Shown: piece by piece, positions 35,626-43,643 of the stretch
Numbering within the stretch: the first letter of the stretch is position 1
How the letters are laid out: every line of letters starts with the position of its first letter
Notes under the pieces: model-generated
What the model was told of the DNA's origin: nothing
Database searches by the model: none
Seen by the model: the letters and a program-made list of their open reading frames with translations, nothing else
Origin: Archangiaceae bacterium
GTDB taxonomy: Bacteria; Myxococcota; Myxococcia; Myxococcales; Myxococcaceae
Length of the DNA: 64,000 nucleotides
Reading direction: 5' to 3'
Assembly: GCA_016714225.1 (NCBI GenBank)
Contig: JADJNS010000007.1
Location: 1 to 64,000 of the forward strand
Position numbers and translations under genes: made by a program

Positions 35626-36996
35626 ATGCGAACCCTCTTCCTGTCGTTGCTGGTGGTGTCTGCCGCATGCAGCAACCGCTCGGGCACCTTGCCCGACGGC
35701 GGCGACGAGCCCGACGGCGGCGGGCCGGTGGTACCGCGCATCGACCTCGGCGGCTGGAGCGTGCTCCCCGAAGTCGACGGCGGCACCAAGGAGTTCCTGG
35801 TGCAGGTCGCCAAGGCCCAGCTCGGGCAGGCGGCCGATCTCGATCTCGATGGCCTCAACGAGGTGACGGTGGCGCACCTGCCTGACGGCACCACCCGGTG
35901 GATGATCCAAGGCGCGGGCGGCCACCGCGCTGCGATGGTCGAGCGCTCCGCCACCCACCAGCGGGTCACCATCTACTTCCAGAACGCCGGCATACCGGTC
36001 GAGATCGAAGACAGCGAGACCACTGGAGATCGCGTCGTGCAGTACGACGCCGATCACAACCGCACCTTCGAGCGCGTGCGCACCGAGCACCCGGTCGACG
36101 ACGGCGGCATCGAGGTCGTCGAGCAGGCGGTGCTCACCGACGGCGGCTTCCTCGAGCTCGCGCGCTTCACGCTCCCGGTCTCGGCAGATCAGGGCGCGGC
36201 CACCGGCTGCAAAGGCGCCGACAACATTCCCAGCGACAACCTCCTCATCGGGGGCACCAAGGGCATCGAGCTGCAGACCAGCGGGCCCGCCGCCTGCAAC
36301 CCCACCCAGACGACCAAGCTGAACGACGCGCTTCAGTGCGCACGCGATCGCCTCAAGAACTGCGTGCAACAGAGCAACCCCGAGCTCGCCAACCGCGTGC
36401 AGGCGGCGCTCGCCAGCAAGTCCCTCAAGGTGGGTTGCGGCAACCCCTGCGGCGGCGCCGACGCCTCGACCGAAGAAGGGTTCTGGAACTCCGCCGCCCG
36501 CATGAACTTCAACCCCAACTCGCTGATGACGCTCACCCCCGACCAGCTGTGCGCGGTGACCATGCACGAGCTGTCGCACTACGCCGGAGTGCCTCGCGAC
36601 GACCACCACGACGACGGCGAAGACCCCATCTACAACTGCGCGCGCTACTGCGCCCACTGCGTCGCGCGGGGCCCCTCGAGCGGGTCGGCGTCGAAAGACT
36701 GCGTGCGCTGCGCCAGCTACGACGGCGCCCGGCGGGCGTGCGGCCTCGACCGCAAGCTCGAGAACATCGAGTGCCCGAGCCTGGCGCTGTGCCACGGCGG
36801 CATCGGAGTGAACATGAGCTGCACCACCTGCGACGGCATCGTCGACTACGACTGCAACGGCAAGAAGCTCCCCGGAGTCGGCTTCTTCTCGTGCTGCCAG
36901 GCCTGCCCCACCGACGCGAACCGGGTGAACGACAAACCCTGCCCGGCGCTCTCGGCCAGCAGCACCTGCGGCATGATGCCGGCGGGGTGCCGGTGA
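35626..36996 (+). CDS. Lipoprotein with HExxH metallopeptidase-like domain
   Basis: 456 residues; signal MRTLFLSLLVVSAAC. Residues 30-185 match the preceding small lipoprotein and include a DADHNRTFERV acidic loop. The second half is Cys-rich and contains MHELSHYAG (HExxH zinc motif) followed by DDHHDDGEDPIYNCARYC. The metzincin third histidine is absent, but GED-x2-YNC resembles the GTxDxxYG element of aspzincin (M35-like) peptidases, so a zinc peptidase of that type is plausible. The Cys-rich tail (CVARGP, KDCVRCASYDG, CTTCDG, CCQACP) probably forms disulfides. It overlaps the next gene by GTGA. Confidence 0.68.
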   Translation: MRTLFLSLLVVSAACSNRSGTLPDGGDEPDGGGPVVPRIDLGGWSVLPEVDGGTKEFLVQVAKAQLGQAADLDLDGLNEVTVAHLPDGTTRWMIQGAGGHRAAMVERSATHQRVTIYFQNAGIPVEIEDSETTGDRVVQYDADHNRTFERVRTEHPVDDGGIEVVEQAVLTDGGFLELARFTLPVSADQGAATGCKGADNIPSDNLLIGGTKGIELQTSGPAACNPTQTTKLNDALQCARDRLKNCVQQSNPELANRVQAALASKSLKVGCGNPCGGADASTEEGFWNSAARMNFNPNSLMTLTPDQLCAVTMHELSHYAGVPRDDHHDDGEDPIYNCARYCAHCVARGPSSGSASKDCVRCASYDGARRACGLDRKLENIECPSLALCHGGIGVNMSCTTCDGIVDYDCNGKKLPGVGFFSCCQACPTDANRVNDKPCPALSASSTCGMMPAGCR

Positions 36997-38006
36997 AGCG
37001 CGCGAGCCTGCTCTTGGCCTGCGTGGCGTGCGGCGGCTCGATGTCGGGGTCGCCTGATGGCTCGACGCCGGCCACCGGGCCGCAGCTGCTCGGCGCCCAG
37101 CCGCTCATCTCGTTGCGAGCCGACGGCGGAGTGCCGGGCCTCGATGCGGGCTTCGACCGCTTCGCGGTGTGGCTCACCGGGCTCGATTCGCACGGAGAGC
37201 CGGCCGCGTTGGACCCGCAGTCGGTCTCGCTGAGCTGCGCACCGGCGACGTGCAGCATCGACGCACGCAGCGCGACGGCCGGGGCACCCGAAGGCGTGCT
37301 GGCGATCATCGTCGACGACTCGGGCTCGAACGTCGTCGACCCGTCGGTGTGTACCGGGTGCCCGACCGACCCCGACAACAAGCGGTCCGAGGCGGTGCGG
37401 GCGCTCGTCACTCGGCTCGCGCGCAACGCCCCGCTGTGGCACATCGGGCTGTTCGACTTCGGCTTGAGCCCGTCGATGCCGTACTTCGGGGCGCACCACA
37501 TCGCCGGCTACACCCAGTTCACCGAAGACATCTTGAAGGGCACCGAGAAGCTGAGGGGCGCTGGAGGAACGGTGCTCTACGATTCGGTGTGGGACGTAGC
37601 GCCGACGGTGGCGGGCGAGCGGCTCTTCGCCGATGCGGGCGCGATTCCGGGGCGAATTCTGGTGGTGTCCGACGGCGAAGACACCAACTCGACCAAGAGC
37701 CTGGTCGCGGCGCTGGCGGCGGCGCGTGATGCCGGCGTCTCGGTCGACGTGGTGGGCTACGGGCGCTCTGACGGTGGGGTGCTGCCGCTGCTCGCCGGCA
37801 AGGCGTACCGCGACCTGCGGCTCTTCGCCTCCGAGACCGGCGGCTTCGCCACGTTCTCAGAGAGCAGCGAGCTGCCGGTGCTCTTCGAGCGCATCGCCGA
37901 CGCGTACTCGGGCGGCTTCATCCAGGTGCAGGCGCCGGCCCCGAGCGCCAGCGTGCGCGGCACCGTGACCGTCGAAGGCGCGGCGCTCTCTTTCGCGGTC
38001 GAGTGA
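36993..38006 (+). CDS. von Willebrand factor A domain lipoprotein
   Basis: 337 residues. Signal VKRASLLLACVAC; the mature chain begins with a Gly/Ser/Pro linker and a beta-domain, then a vWA fold from about residue 100. The MIDAS motif is DDSGSN (D-x-S-x-S), the threonine and aspartate elements are in GAGGTVLYDSVWD and ILVVSDGEDTN, so a metal-dependent adhesion site looks intact. GTG start overlapping the stop of the metallopeptidase-like gene implies translational coupling, and the two may act as a protease/adhesion pair on the cell surface. This is inferred from context. Confidence 0.8.
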   Translation: MKRASLLLACVACGGSMSGSPDGSTPATGPQLLGAQPLISLRADGGVPGLDAGFDRFAVWLTGLDSHGEPAALDPQSVSLSCAPATCSIDARSATAGAPEGVLAIIVDDSGSNVVDPSVCTGCPTDPDNKRSEAVRALVTRLARNAPLWHIGLFDFGLSPSMPYFGAHHIAGYTQFTEDILKGTEKLRGAGGTVLYDSVWDVAPTVAGERLFADAGAIPGRILVVSDGEDTNSTKSLVAALAAARDAGVSVDVVGYGRSDGGVLPLLAGKAYRDLRLFASETGGFATFSESSELPVLFERIADAYSGGFIQVQAPAPSASVRGTVTVEGAALSFAVE

Positions 38007-38029
38007 GCCGGCGGCCTCGCGGCCGCAGG

Positions 38030-39166
38030 TCACGACAGCGTCGAGATCGCCTTCTCGACCATCGGCCACCAGTCGTTCTCGGTCTGGTTCAAGGTGCCGG
38101 TGAACAGCACGTCTTTCTCGGGCCAGTAATAGGCGAACGCGTTGCCGTGGCCGTCGTGCCCCCACAGCGCCCCGCGCTTGCCGAGGTCCACCTCGAAGAC
38201 TCCGAGGCCGTACGAGACGTCTTCATCTCCAGTCGGCACCGCGTGCTCGAGCAGCTTCTTCATCGTCTTGGGTGAGTCGAAGAGCCGCCCCGCGCTCAGC
38301 GCGGTGAAGAACTTCTGCAGGTCGCGGTTGCTGCTGACCAGGCCTCCGCCGGCCCAGTCGGCGCTCTGGTGGGGGCGGCCGAAGACGTCATCTCTCTTCT
38401 CGAACCGGTGCGCCTGGGCCGGGTCGACCGCGCGCGAGCGGCCGTGCGAGAAGAAGGTGTCGGTCATGCCCAGGGGCTCGAAGAAGTTCTTCGCGAAGAT
38501 CTGCTCGAGCGGCTGGCCCAGCTGCCGCTCGAGAATCAGACCGAGCAGCACGTAGTTCGTGTCCGAGTAGTGGAACTTCGCCCCCGGCTTCGCAACGCGG
38601 CCCTTGCTCTTCGTGTAGCTGAGCAGCTCGGCCGGCGCCCAGCGGCGCTGCGTGTTCTTGTCGAACGCCTGGAGAAAGTGACGGTCGGCCCAATAGTCGG
38701 GCAGGCCCGAGGTGTGTGACAGCAGCTGCCTCACGGTGATCTTCTCGTCGAACCCGTCGACCATCGCCCTGGGCAGGAGCTCTCGAAGCGGGGTGTCGAG
38801 CTCGAGGCGGCGCTGCTCGACCAGCTTCAGGGTCATCGTGGCGGTGAACGTCTTGGTGATCGAGGCGATGTCGAACGGGGTCGACACCTTCATCGACCGC
38901 AGGTGCGTCGCGTCGGTGTGGCCGATCGCGCCCTCGAACAGCGGCTTGCCGCCTTGCGAGATGCTCAGGCTCACCCCGCCGTGCCCCTTGTTGCGCTCGA
39001 GCGCCCGCTCGAGCTGGTGGGTCATCGCGCGGGCGAGCTTCGGGTGATCTTCGAACGCGTCGATGGTCGCGTCGGCGCTCACCGGCTCGCGAGGCGAAGT
39101 CTGCCGGGCTCGACGCCCCCCCGCATCACGGGTCGGTGCGCGCCCATTTGATGCGACGATTCGCAT
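38030..39166 (-). CDS. Serine hydrolase, beta-lactamase/D-Ala-D-Ala carboxypeptidase-like
   Basis: Class C-like penicillin-recognising enzyme of 378 residues. The active-site serine and lysine are in DIASITKTFTATM (S-x2-K), the second motif is FHYSDTNYVLLG (Y-x-N type) and the third is a HDGHG at the place of the usual KTG/HTG. Such proteins act as peptidases or esterases on D-amino-acid peptides or small esters. The N-terminus lacks an obvious signal peptide with the ATG at 39166; AGGAG lies 13 bp upstream. It stands alone between the vWA gene and a small hypothetical gene. Confidence 0.87.
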   Translation of the reverse strand: MRIVASNGRAPTRDAGGRRARQTSPREPVSADATIDAFEDHPKLARAMTHQLERALERNKGHGGVSLSISQGGKPLFEGAIGHTDATHLRSMKVSTPFDIASITKTFTATMTLKLVEQRRLELDTPLRELLPRAMVDGFDEKITVRQLLSHTSGLPDYWADRHFLQAFDKNTQRRWAPAELLSYTKSKGRVAKPGAKFHYSDTNYVLLGLILERQLGQPLEQIFAKNFFEPLGMTDTFFSHGRSRAVDPAQAHRFEKRDDVFGRPHQSADWAGGGLVSSNRDLQKFFTALSAGRLFDSPKTMKKLLEHAVPTGDEDVSYGLGVFEVDLGKRGALWGHDGHGNAFAYYWPEKDVLFTGTLNQTENDWWPMVEKAISTLS

Positions 39167-39313
39167 TCGGTCACCCGCTCCTCTGGCTTACACCGCGCGC
39201 GTCCAGCTCACGTGAGCCTCGTTCGCCGCCAGCGCGCCGGAGGAATTCGAAGGCCTTCCCAGCTCAACTTCGGTGGCGGAGGCGTCGGCTTCCCCAGCAG
39301 ACGCTCATCGACC

Positions 39314-39658
39314 CTAAAGAAGCTCGCGGAGATAGAACGCTTGCTGTTCTCCGGCCGGCGTATAGCCCATGGCCTCGCGGAACTGGTTCTCACTTCGGCG
39401 AAGCTCTTCAGGGCTCATGCCTTGGCCCTGCAACGACCGGCGATACGCTTCGACGTCGCGATTTTCCGCATAAGCGTCCTGAATTCGGGCGGAATTGGCC
39501 AGCTGCCCATCGGAAGCCGCTCGAGCTGCGGGGCTGATGACGGCTGCTTGTGGAATCACGCCCTGTTCCCGACCAGCACGGATCGCGAGTCGACGTCGAG
39601 CCAAGTCGACTTCAGCGGTTGAGGGCGAGTCGTGAGCGACAGGTGACGAACGAGCCAT
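39314..39658 (-). CDS. Small hypothetical protein
   Basis: 114 residues, charged and helical (TAEVDLARRRLAIRAGREQG, then SLQGQGMSPEELRRSENQFR), with no signal or membrane segment. GAGGT lies 5-9 bp upstream of the ATG, which supports the start. The local composition is slightly less GC-rich than its neighbours. No family recognised; the arrangement of short helices might suit a small regulatory or structural protein. Confidence 0.5.
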   Translation of the reverse strand: MARSSPVAHDSPSTAEVDLARRRLAIRAGREQGVIPQAAVISPAARAASDGQLANSARIQDAYAENRDVEAYRRSLQGQGMSPEELRRSENQFREAMGYTPAGEQQAFYLRELL

Positions 39659-39831
39659 GAGACCTCAATGAGAAAGGAGGACGATGTAGGCCAACGCAGT
39701 ACATACTCGTTATCGGCTCTTGGCAACCTGCTGTTGCGTCGGCCAAATGTCCTACCTCACTCAGCAATGCGGTCATCGCTGGGGCGCTGATTCGGCGAAG
39801 GCACCGCGCGCCTGCTCTCGCTCGCCGCCAG

Positions 39832-39905
39832 TGCGCCCAGAGGGATTCGAACCCCCGACCCTCGGCTTCGAAGGCCGATGCTCTATCCAGCTGAGCTATA
39901 GGCGC
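39832..39905 (-). tRNA. tRNA-Arg (TCG)
   Basis: 74-base cloverleaf on the minus strand: acceptor GCGCCTA paired with TGGGCGC, D-arm GCTC..GAGC, anticodon stem TCGGC/GCCGA with loop CTTCGAA (anticodon TCG), T-loop TTCGAAT. CCA is not encoded. Confidence 0.95.
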
Positions 39906-39933
39906 TTGCCTTCGTGGTGCTGCGTATAACGAG

Positions 39934-40007
39934 GGCGACCAACCGGGCTTGAACCGGTAACCCCAGGAGTCACAGTCCTGTGCTCTGCCAGTTGAGCTAT
40001 GGCCGCC
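39934..40007 (-). tRNA. tRNA-His (GTG)
   Basis: Minus-strand cloverleaf with acceptor GCGGCCA paired with TGGTCGC, the extra 5' G (position -1) facing C73 as expected for histidine, anticodon stem CAGGA/TCCTG with loop CTGTGAC (anticodon GTG) and T-loop TTCAAGC. It lies 28 bp upstream of tRNA-Arg and is probably co-transcribed with it. Confidence 0.95.
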
Positions 40008-40081
40008 GTGAGACGGCACCGCGTGTACCGTGCAGCGTGCTGACCGTCAACGACAGCGCGCACTCCGCTTCCTGACGCCGT

Positions 40082-40768
40082 CTACCGGGGCACCCCGTTC
40101 ACCACCGATATCGCGTCCAGATCGAACCCTCCCCCAGGCGGCGCATACGTGTTCCGCCCTGAATCGCGCACCCTGACGAACCGCGCCCGACCCACTCCCA
40201 GGTCGGCCAGGTCGAACCCATCTCCCCCTGCCACCGCCGGGTCGGTCGGCGAGATGCCGTTCTCCGGCGCCGAATACACCGAGGCCACTCCCGCGCACCC
40301 CGCCGTTCCTCCATCGACCACCGCCGCGCACGGCCACTCGAACCAGCTCACCCCGTCGTCGCTCACCGCCACCACGCCCGTCTCGAGGTACCCCGCGAAG
40401 GCGTTCTCGAAGACCAGCAGGTCGACGCCCGGCCCGTCGACCAGCACCACGTCGGTCAGCTCGAGCACGATGCTCCCGCCGTTGCCCAGCGACAGCACTT
40501 CGAGCGAGCCCGTGCTCGCCCCTTCTCCGTGCGGCGGCCCGAGCACCACGTCGGGCAGCTGGCTCTGCCCGAACCCCGCCCCTGCCCCCGGCATGAACGA
40601 CACCACCGAATCCGCGAACGGGTTCGGTGGCCCCGCATCGACCACGCCAGCATCGACCACGCCCGAATCGACCGGCGCCCCTGAGTCGGGCGGCGCAGCG
40701 CCACCGTCAGGGCCCAACGTCGGCGCCCCGCAGGCCATCAGCAGCCACCCGACCCCGAGCGCCCGCAT
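40082..40768 (-). CDS. Riboswitch-controlled lipoprotein 2: FENAF-type beta-sandwich surface protein
   Basis: 228 residues; signal MRALGVGWLLMACGAP (lipobox LMAC), then an Asp/Gly/Pro linker. The domain (residues 45-228) has blocks SLGNGGSIVLELTDVVLVDG, VDLLVFENAFAGYLETGVVA, VSDDGVSWFEWPCA and GFDLADLGVGRARFVRVRD, ending FDLDAISVVNG. From memory, cell-surface proteins with a D-F/L-x-V-F-x-NAF motif also occur in cobalamin-uptake loci of Bacteroidota. The ATG overlaps the stop of the preceding gene (ATGA), and both lie downstream of a cobalamin riboswitch. The predicted role is a surface protein that binds cobalamin or assists its capture; this is an inference. Confidence 0.72.
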   Translation of the reverse strand: MRALGVGWLLMACGAPTLGPDGGAAPPDSGAPVDSGVVDAGVVDAGPPNPFADSVVSFMPGAGAGFGQSQLPDVVLGPPHGEGASTGSLEVLSLGNGGSIVLELTDVVLVDGPGVDLLVFENAFAGYLETGVVAVSDDGVSWFEWPCAAVVDGGTAGCAGVASVYSAPENGISPTDPAVAGGDGFDLADLGVGRARFVRVRDSGRNTYAPPGGGFDLDAISVVNGVPR

Positions 40769-41969
40769 CACGGCGTCAGCCTCACCACCCGGCGGCCGTT
40801 CTTGTCCTTGATGCCCACCAGCACGTCGCTCCCCGACGGAGTCGTGAACAGCACGCTCGTGCACTCATCGGCCGAAGTGAACAGCGTCACCGGCGCACCG
40901 ACCGTCACCCCGAGGCTGCCCAGCGTCAGCGGCACGCGCTCGATCTTCGTGGTGTACGCGTCGTAGGTGCCGCTCGTCTGGTAGCTGCCGTGGACGATCA
41001 GCGCGTCGTTGCCGAACCCGCTCACCCCCACGATGTCGTCACCCTTCGCCACCAGCGCCGCCCGCTCGAGCGCGAACGGCAGCGCCGACTGCACCGCCGG
41101 CGTGTACAGCAATGGTGGCGCCGCATAGACGGAGTTGTCGAAGTCGGCGCCCGAGAAGTAGCCGAGCAGCAGCACCTGCGACCCCGTCACCGCAGTGAAG
41201 CCGCTGTTCGCGCCGACCGCGCCTCCGTCTGCCTTGGTGCCGGCATCGATCTCCGCCAGCTGCGAGATGCCCCCGTCGGTGGTGTTCAGCGCGAAGAGCG
41301 CGGTGCGCGACAGCGTGCCGAGCCCCGTGCCGTTCACCACGAAGCCCTCCGAGAACCCCGCCGCGGTGAAGTTGCCCGGAGCGTTCACGTACTGCACGCC
41401 CGCGTCCACCTGCACCACCGCGACGTTGCCCGGGTACCCCGCGGTGAACCTGGTGTAGCCGGAGATCAGCGCGTGGCCGTTCGACGCGATGAAGCCCGCG
41501 TACTCGTTGCCGGTGCGGTCCGTCGGAGCGCGAACGTCGACCAGCGACGCTCCCGCAGTCAGCGCGGGAAACGCCCCCATCGGCTTCACCTTGAAGTCGT
41601 CGAACAGGCCGTAGACCACCGAGCCCTGCTCGGCGATGCCCACCAGCTCGGCCGGCACCGTCGCCGACTGCGTCGCCACGTGCGCCGAAGCCGTCGCCAC
41701 CAGCGTGCCCACCAACGGGTGGTGCACCGCTGCCAGACACGGGTCCGCCGCACCTCCAGCAGCTCCGCCGCCGCACCTCCAGCAGCCCCGCCCGCCGCAC
41801 CTCCAGCCGCCCCCCCAGCCACTCCTCCCGCCGCGCCGCCAGCACTGCCGCCCGCCGCGCCGCCAGCACCGCCTCCTGCGTGGCCACCTGCCGAGCCCCC
41901 GTCCATCGCCTCCGACCCGGGCCCGCACGCCGCGACCACCACCCACCAACCGAACACGATCCGCTTCAC
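40768..41969 (-). CDS. Riboswitch-controlled lipoprotein 1: GGA-linker, propeller-like, frameshifted in repeat
   Basis: First gene after the cobalamin riboswitch. GTG start at 41969 with GGGGAG upstream; signal MKRIVFGWWVVVAACG (lipobox VAAC). A Gly-Gly-Ala linker built from 24-bp units follows. One G is missing near 41768: the second unit reads GCGGCGGCGGAGCT where the first reads GCGGCGGGCGGGGCT; restoring it joins the linker to the body (DPCLAAVHHPLVGTLVATAS). The body (about 310 residues) has regular beta-rich blocks such as EYAGFIASNGHALISGYTRF and AGFSEGFVVNGTGLGTLSRT, suggesting a beta-propeller. BtuG, a cobalamin-binding surface lipoprotein of Bacteroides, is also a propeller; similarity here is conceptual only. 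Confidence 0.68.
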
Positions 41970-42116
41970 GTCATCTCCCCTGCCGACCCCTCGGCCGGCG
42001 CCTTGGTGATGCCCCGAGGCTCAAAGAGAGCTGACGTGCGACGACACCTTCACCCGATGTGACGGCGACTTTCGCAGGTCCCTCTCGCTCCCCTCGGAGC
42101 TTTTGGAAACCACTTC

Positions 42117-42277
42117 CGTCACCGGCAGGTTTTCGGACTCACAGGCGCCCTACGCGCTCCTACTGACCGTCGCTTCCCAGGCTCAAAATCAGCCCAGTGC
42201 TTCGAATGACGGCTTTCGTTCCTGTTCACCGCTGCGGGGCAGTCCCGGAATCCAACCGGGTTCCCTTACCGACGACG
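42117..42277 (-). ncRNA. Cobalamin riboswitch
   Basis: On the minus strand the sequence shows all the core elements in order: AAGGGAACCCGGTTGGATTC, CCGGGACTGCCCCGCAGCGG, TGAACAGGAACGAAAGCC, the B12-box-like GAAGCACTGGGCTG and GAGCCTGGGAAGCGACGG, then GTCAGTAGGAGC, and GTGAGTCCGAAAACCTGCC. The closing stem P1 is CGTCGTCGG with CCGGTGACG (G-U pairs included). About 150 bases separate it from the GTG of the lipoprotein gene at 41969, so it should repress two lipoproteins when adenosyl- or methylcobalamin is abundant. Confidence 0.93.
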
Positions 42278-42331
42278 CAGCGGCTCGTACGCGAACGCCC
42301 AACCCTGCGCAATCGAATGCGGGGAAGAAGG

Positions 42332-42405
42332 CGTGCCCGCCGAGATTCGAACTCGGGACCCCCGGCTTAGAAGGCCGGTGCTCTATCCAACTGAGCTACG
42401 GGCAC
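42332..42405 (-). tRNA. tRNA-Arg (TCT)
   Basis: 74-base minus-strand cloverleaf: acceptor GTGCCCG paired with CGGGCAC, anticodon stem CCGGC/GCCGG with loop CTTCTAA (anticodon TCT), T-loop TTCGAAT. It lies 55 bp upstream of the cobalamin riboswitch on the same strand. Confidence 0.95.
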
Positions 42406-42512
42406 GTGCGCCTGCCTCTATCACGGCCGCCCCGCTCTGCTCTGACCCCGTGACGGATTTGGCCGGGTACTCCCAAGCGCCCTCGAACGCTCCAAACAAG
42501 AGGTCGCCCGCC

Positions 42513-43508
42513 ATGAGAACCCCCACCGCCCTGCTCGCCGTCTTCCTCGCCGGCTGCGGCTCGACGCCCCCCGAGTCGGGCACCGGTGGCGGCACCGCCA
42601 CCGCCGGAGGCGACGGCAGCGCCGGGGGCGCAGCAGGAGGAACCGCCGGAGGCACGGCAGGTGGAGCAGCCGGCGGCTCGGCAGGCGGCACCGCCGGCGG
42701 CGCCCCGCAATGCGCCCCCGAGACCGACGCCGCCTTCTGCGCGCGAAAGAACCGCACCTGCGAGAGCCTCACCGCCTTCGACAACTGCGGCGCCTCGCGA
42801 ACGGTCAACTGCGGCAGCTGCGCCCCCGGCCAGACCTGCGGCTCGACCGGCAACTGCTGCGCCGCCGAGAGCGATGCCACCTTCTGCGCCCGCCTGCAGA
42901 AGAGCTGCGGCACCTTCAGCGGCACCGACAGCTGCGGCCTGAACCGCACCGCCAACTGCGGCGCCTGCTTCGGTCAGCAGACCTGCGGCGGCTCAGGTAC
43001 CCCCAACGTCTGCGGCCAGAACCTCTGCAGCGCCTGCATCAGCCCTCCCGCCAACCGCTGCGACGCGCCCACCTTGAGCACCGGCTACTTCAAGGCCACC
43101 GCCTATGATCCCACCGGCACCTGCACCAACCCCGCGACCGGCGCCTGCTCGTACACCTCACACGTCTCCGCCTGCGACGAAGACTGCCGCATCGGCTTCT
43201 GCGTGCAGACCCCCTGCTCGCTGAGCGGCACCCAGTGCTCCACCCCGCACACCGGCTGCAAGCTCACCACCTCGGGAGACCTGCGCTGCCTCGTGGTCGA
43301 CACCGGCGGCACCGAAGGCGTGCCCTGCGACGATGAGGTTCCCGGCTACCGCTGCGACGCCCGCCTGCGCTGCGTGCGGCCCACCTTCGCCACCACCGCC
43401 ATCTGCGCCTGGCTCTGCATCAGCAACACCGACTGCAACTCGGTCGGGCTGCAGGGCCTGCACGCGTGCGTGAAGACCGCCGGCGAGACCTACGGCTGGT
43501 GCAGGTAA
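42513..43508 (+). CDS. Cysteine-rich lipoprotein with GGx linker
   Basis: 331 residues; signal MRTPTALLAVFLAGC (lipobox LAGC). A low-complexity linker of GGTAGG/GGAAGG/GGSAGG units is followed by two repeats of about 45 residues with the pattern FCARKNRTCESLTAFDNCGA, then RTVNCGSCAPGQTCG, and FCARLQKSCGTFSGTDSCGL. This Cys module recurs in myxobacterial surface proteins. The remaining 150 residues are also Cys-rich (CSACIS, CDEDCRIGFCVQTPC, CDARLRCVRP) and resemble the dickerin-like repeats of secreted enzymes. No catalytic motif is visible; it is probably a surface structural or adhesion protein. The linker is similar to that of the riboswitch-controlled lipoprotein. Confidence 0.72.
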   Translation: MRTPTALLAVFLAGCGSTPPESGTGGGTATAGGDGSAGGAAGGTAGGTAGGAAGGSAGGTAGGAPQCAPETDAAFCARKNRTCESLTAFDNCGASRTVNCGSCAPGQTCGSTGNCCAAESDATFCARLQKSCGTFSGTDSCGLNRTANCGACFGQQTCGGSGTPNVCGQNLCSACISPPANRCDAPTLSTGYFKATAYDPTGTCTNPATGACSYTSHVSACDEDCRIGFCVQTPCSLSGTQCSTPHTGCKLTTSGDLRCLVVDTGGTEGVPCDDEVPGYRCDARLRCVRPTFATTAICAWLCISNTDCNSVGLQGLHACVKTAGETYGWCR

Positions 43509-43514
43509 AAAGAG

Positions 43515-43588
43515 TCGGGGCGGCGGGATTCGGACCCGCGACCTCCTGCGCCCAAGGCAGGCGCGCTACCAGGCTGCGCTACGCCCCG
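43515..43588 (-). tRNA. tRNA-Pro (TGG)
   Basis: Minus-strand cloverleaf: acceptor CGGGGCG paired with CGCCCCG, anticodon stem CCTGC/GCAGG with loop CTTGGGC (anticodon TGG), T-loop TCCGAAT. Located between the Cys-rich lipoprotein gene and parE. Confidence 0.95.
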
Positions 43589-43643
43589 TACTCACCTACC
43601 GCTCATAGCCCAATTGTCGCGGCGAAGCTCCCGTCCTGACGCT

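Noticed and set aside
39612..40019. A 135-codon minus-strand frame with the segment IAQLDRASAFEAEGRGFESL.
   Set aside because: It is the translation of tRNA-Arg(TCG) and tRNA-His; this pseudo-protein is a well-known false call from tRNA genes.
41750..41900. The GGA-coding repeats as a CRISPR or transposon-end array.
   Set aside because: The 24-bp units are contiguous without spacers and translate to a Gly-Gly-Ala linker typical of lipoproteins.
42333..42480. A plus-strand frame beginning MPAEIRTRDPRLRRPVLYPT upstream of the Cys-rich lipoprotein.
   Set aside because: It is the reverse complement of tRNA-Arg(TCT) read as protein; the real gene starts at 42513 with a signal peptide.
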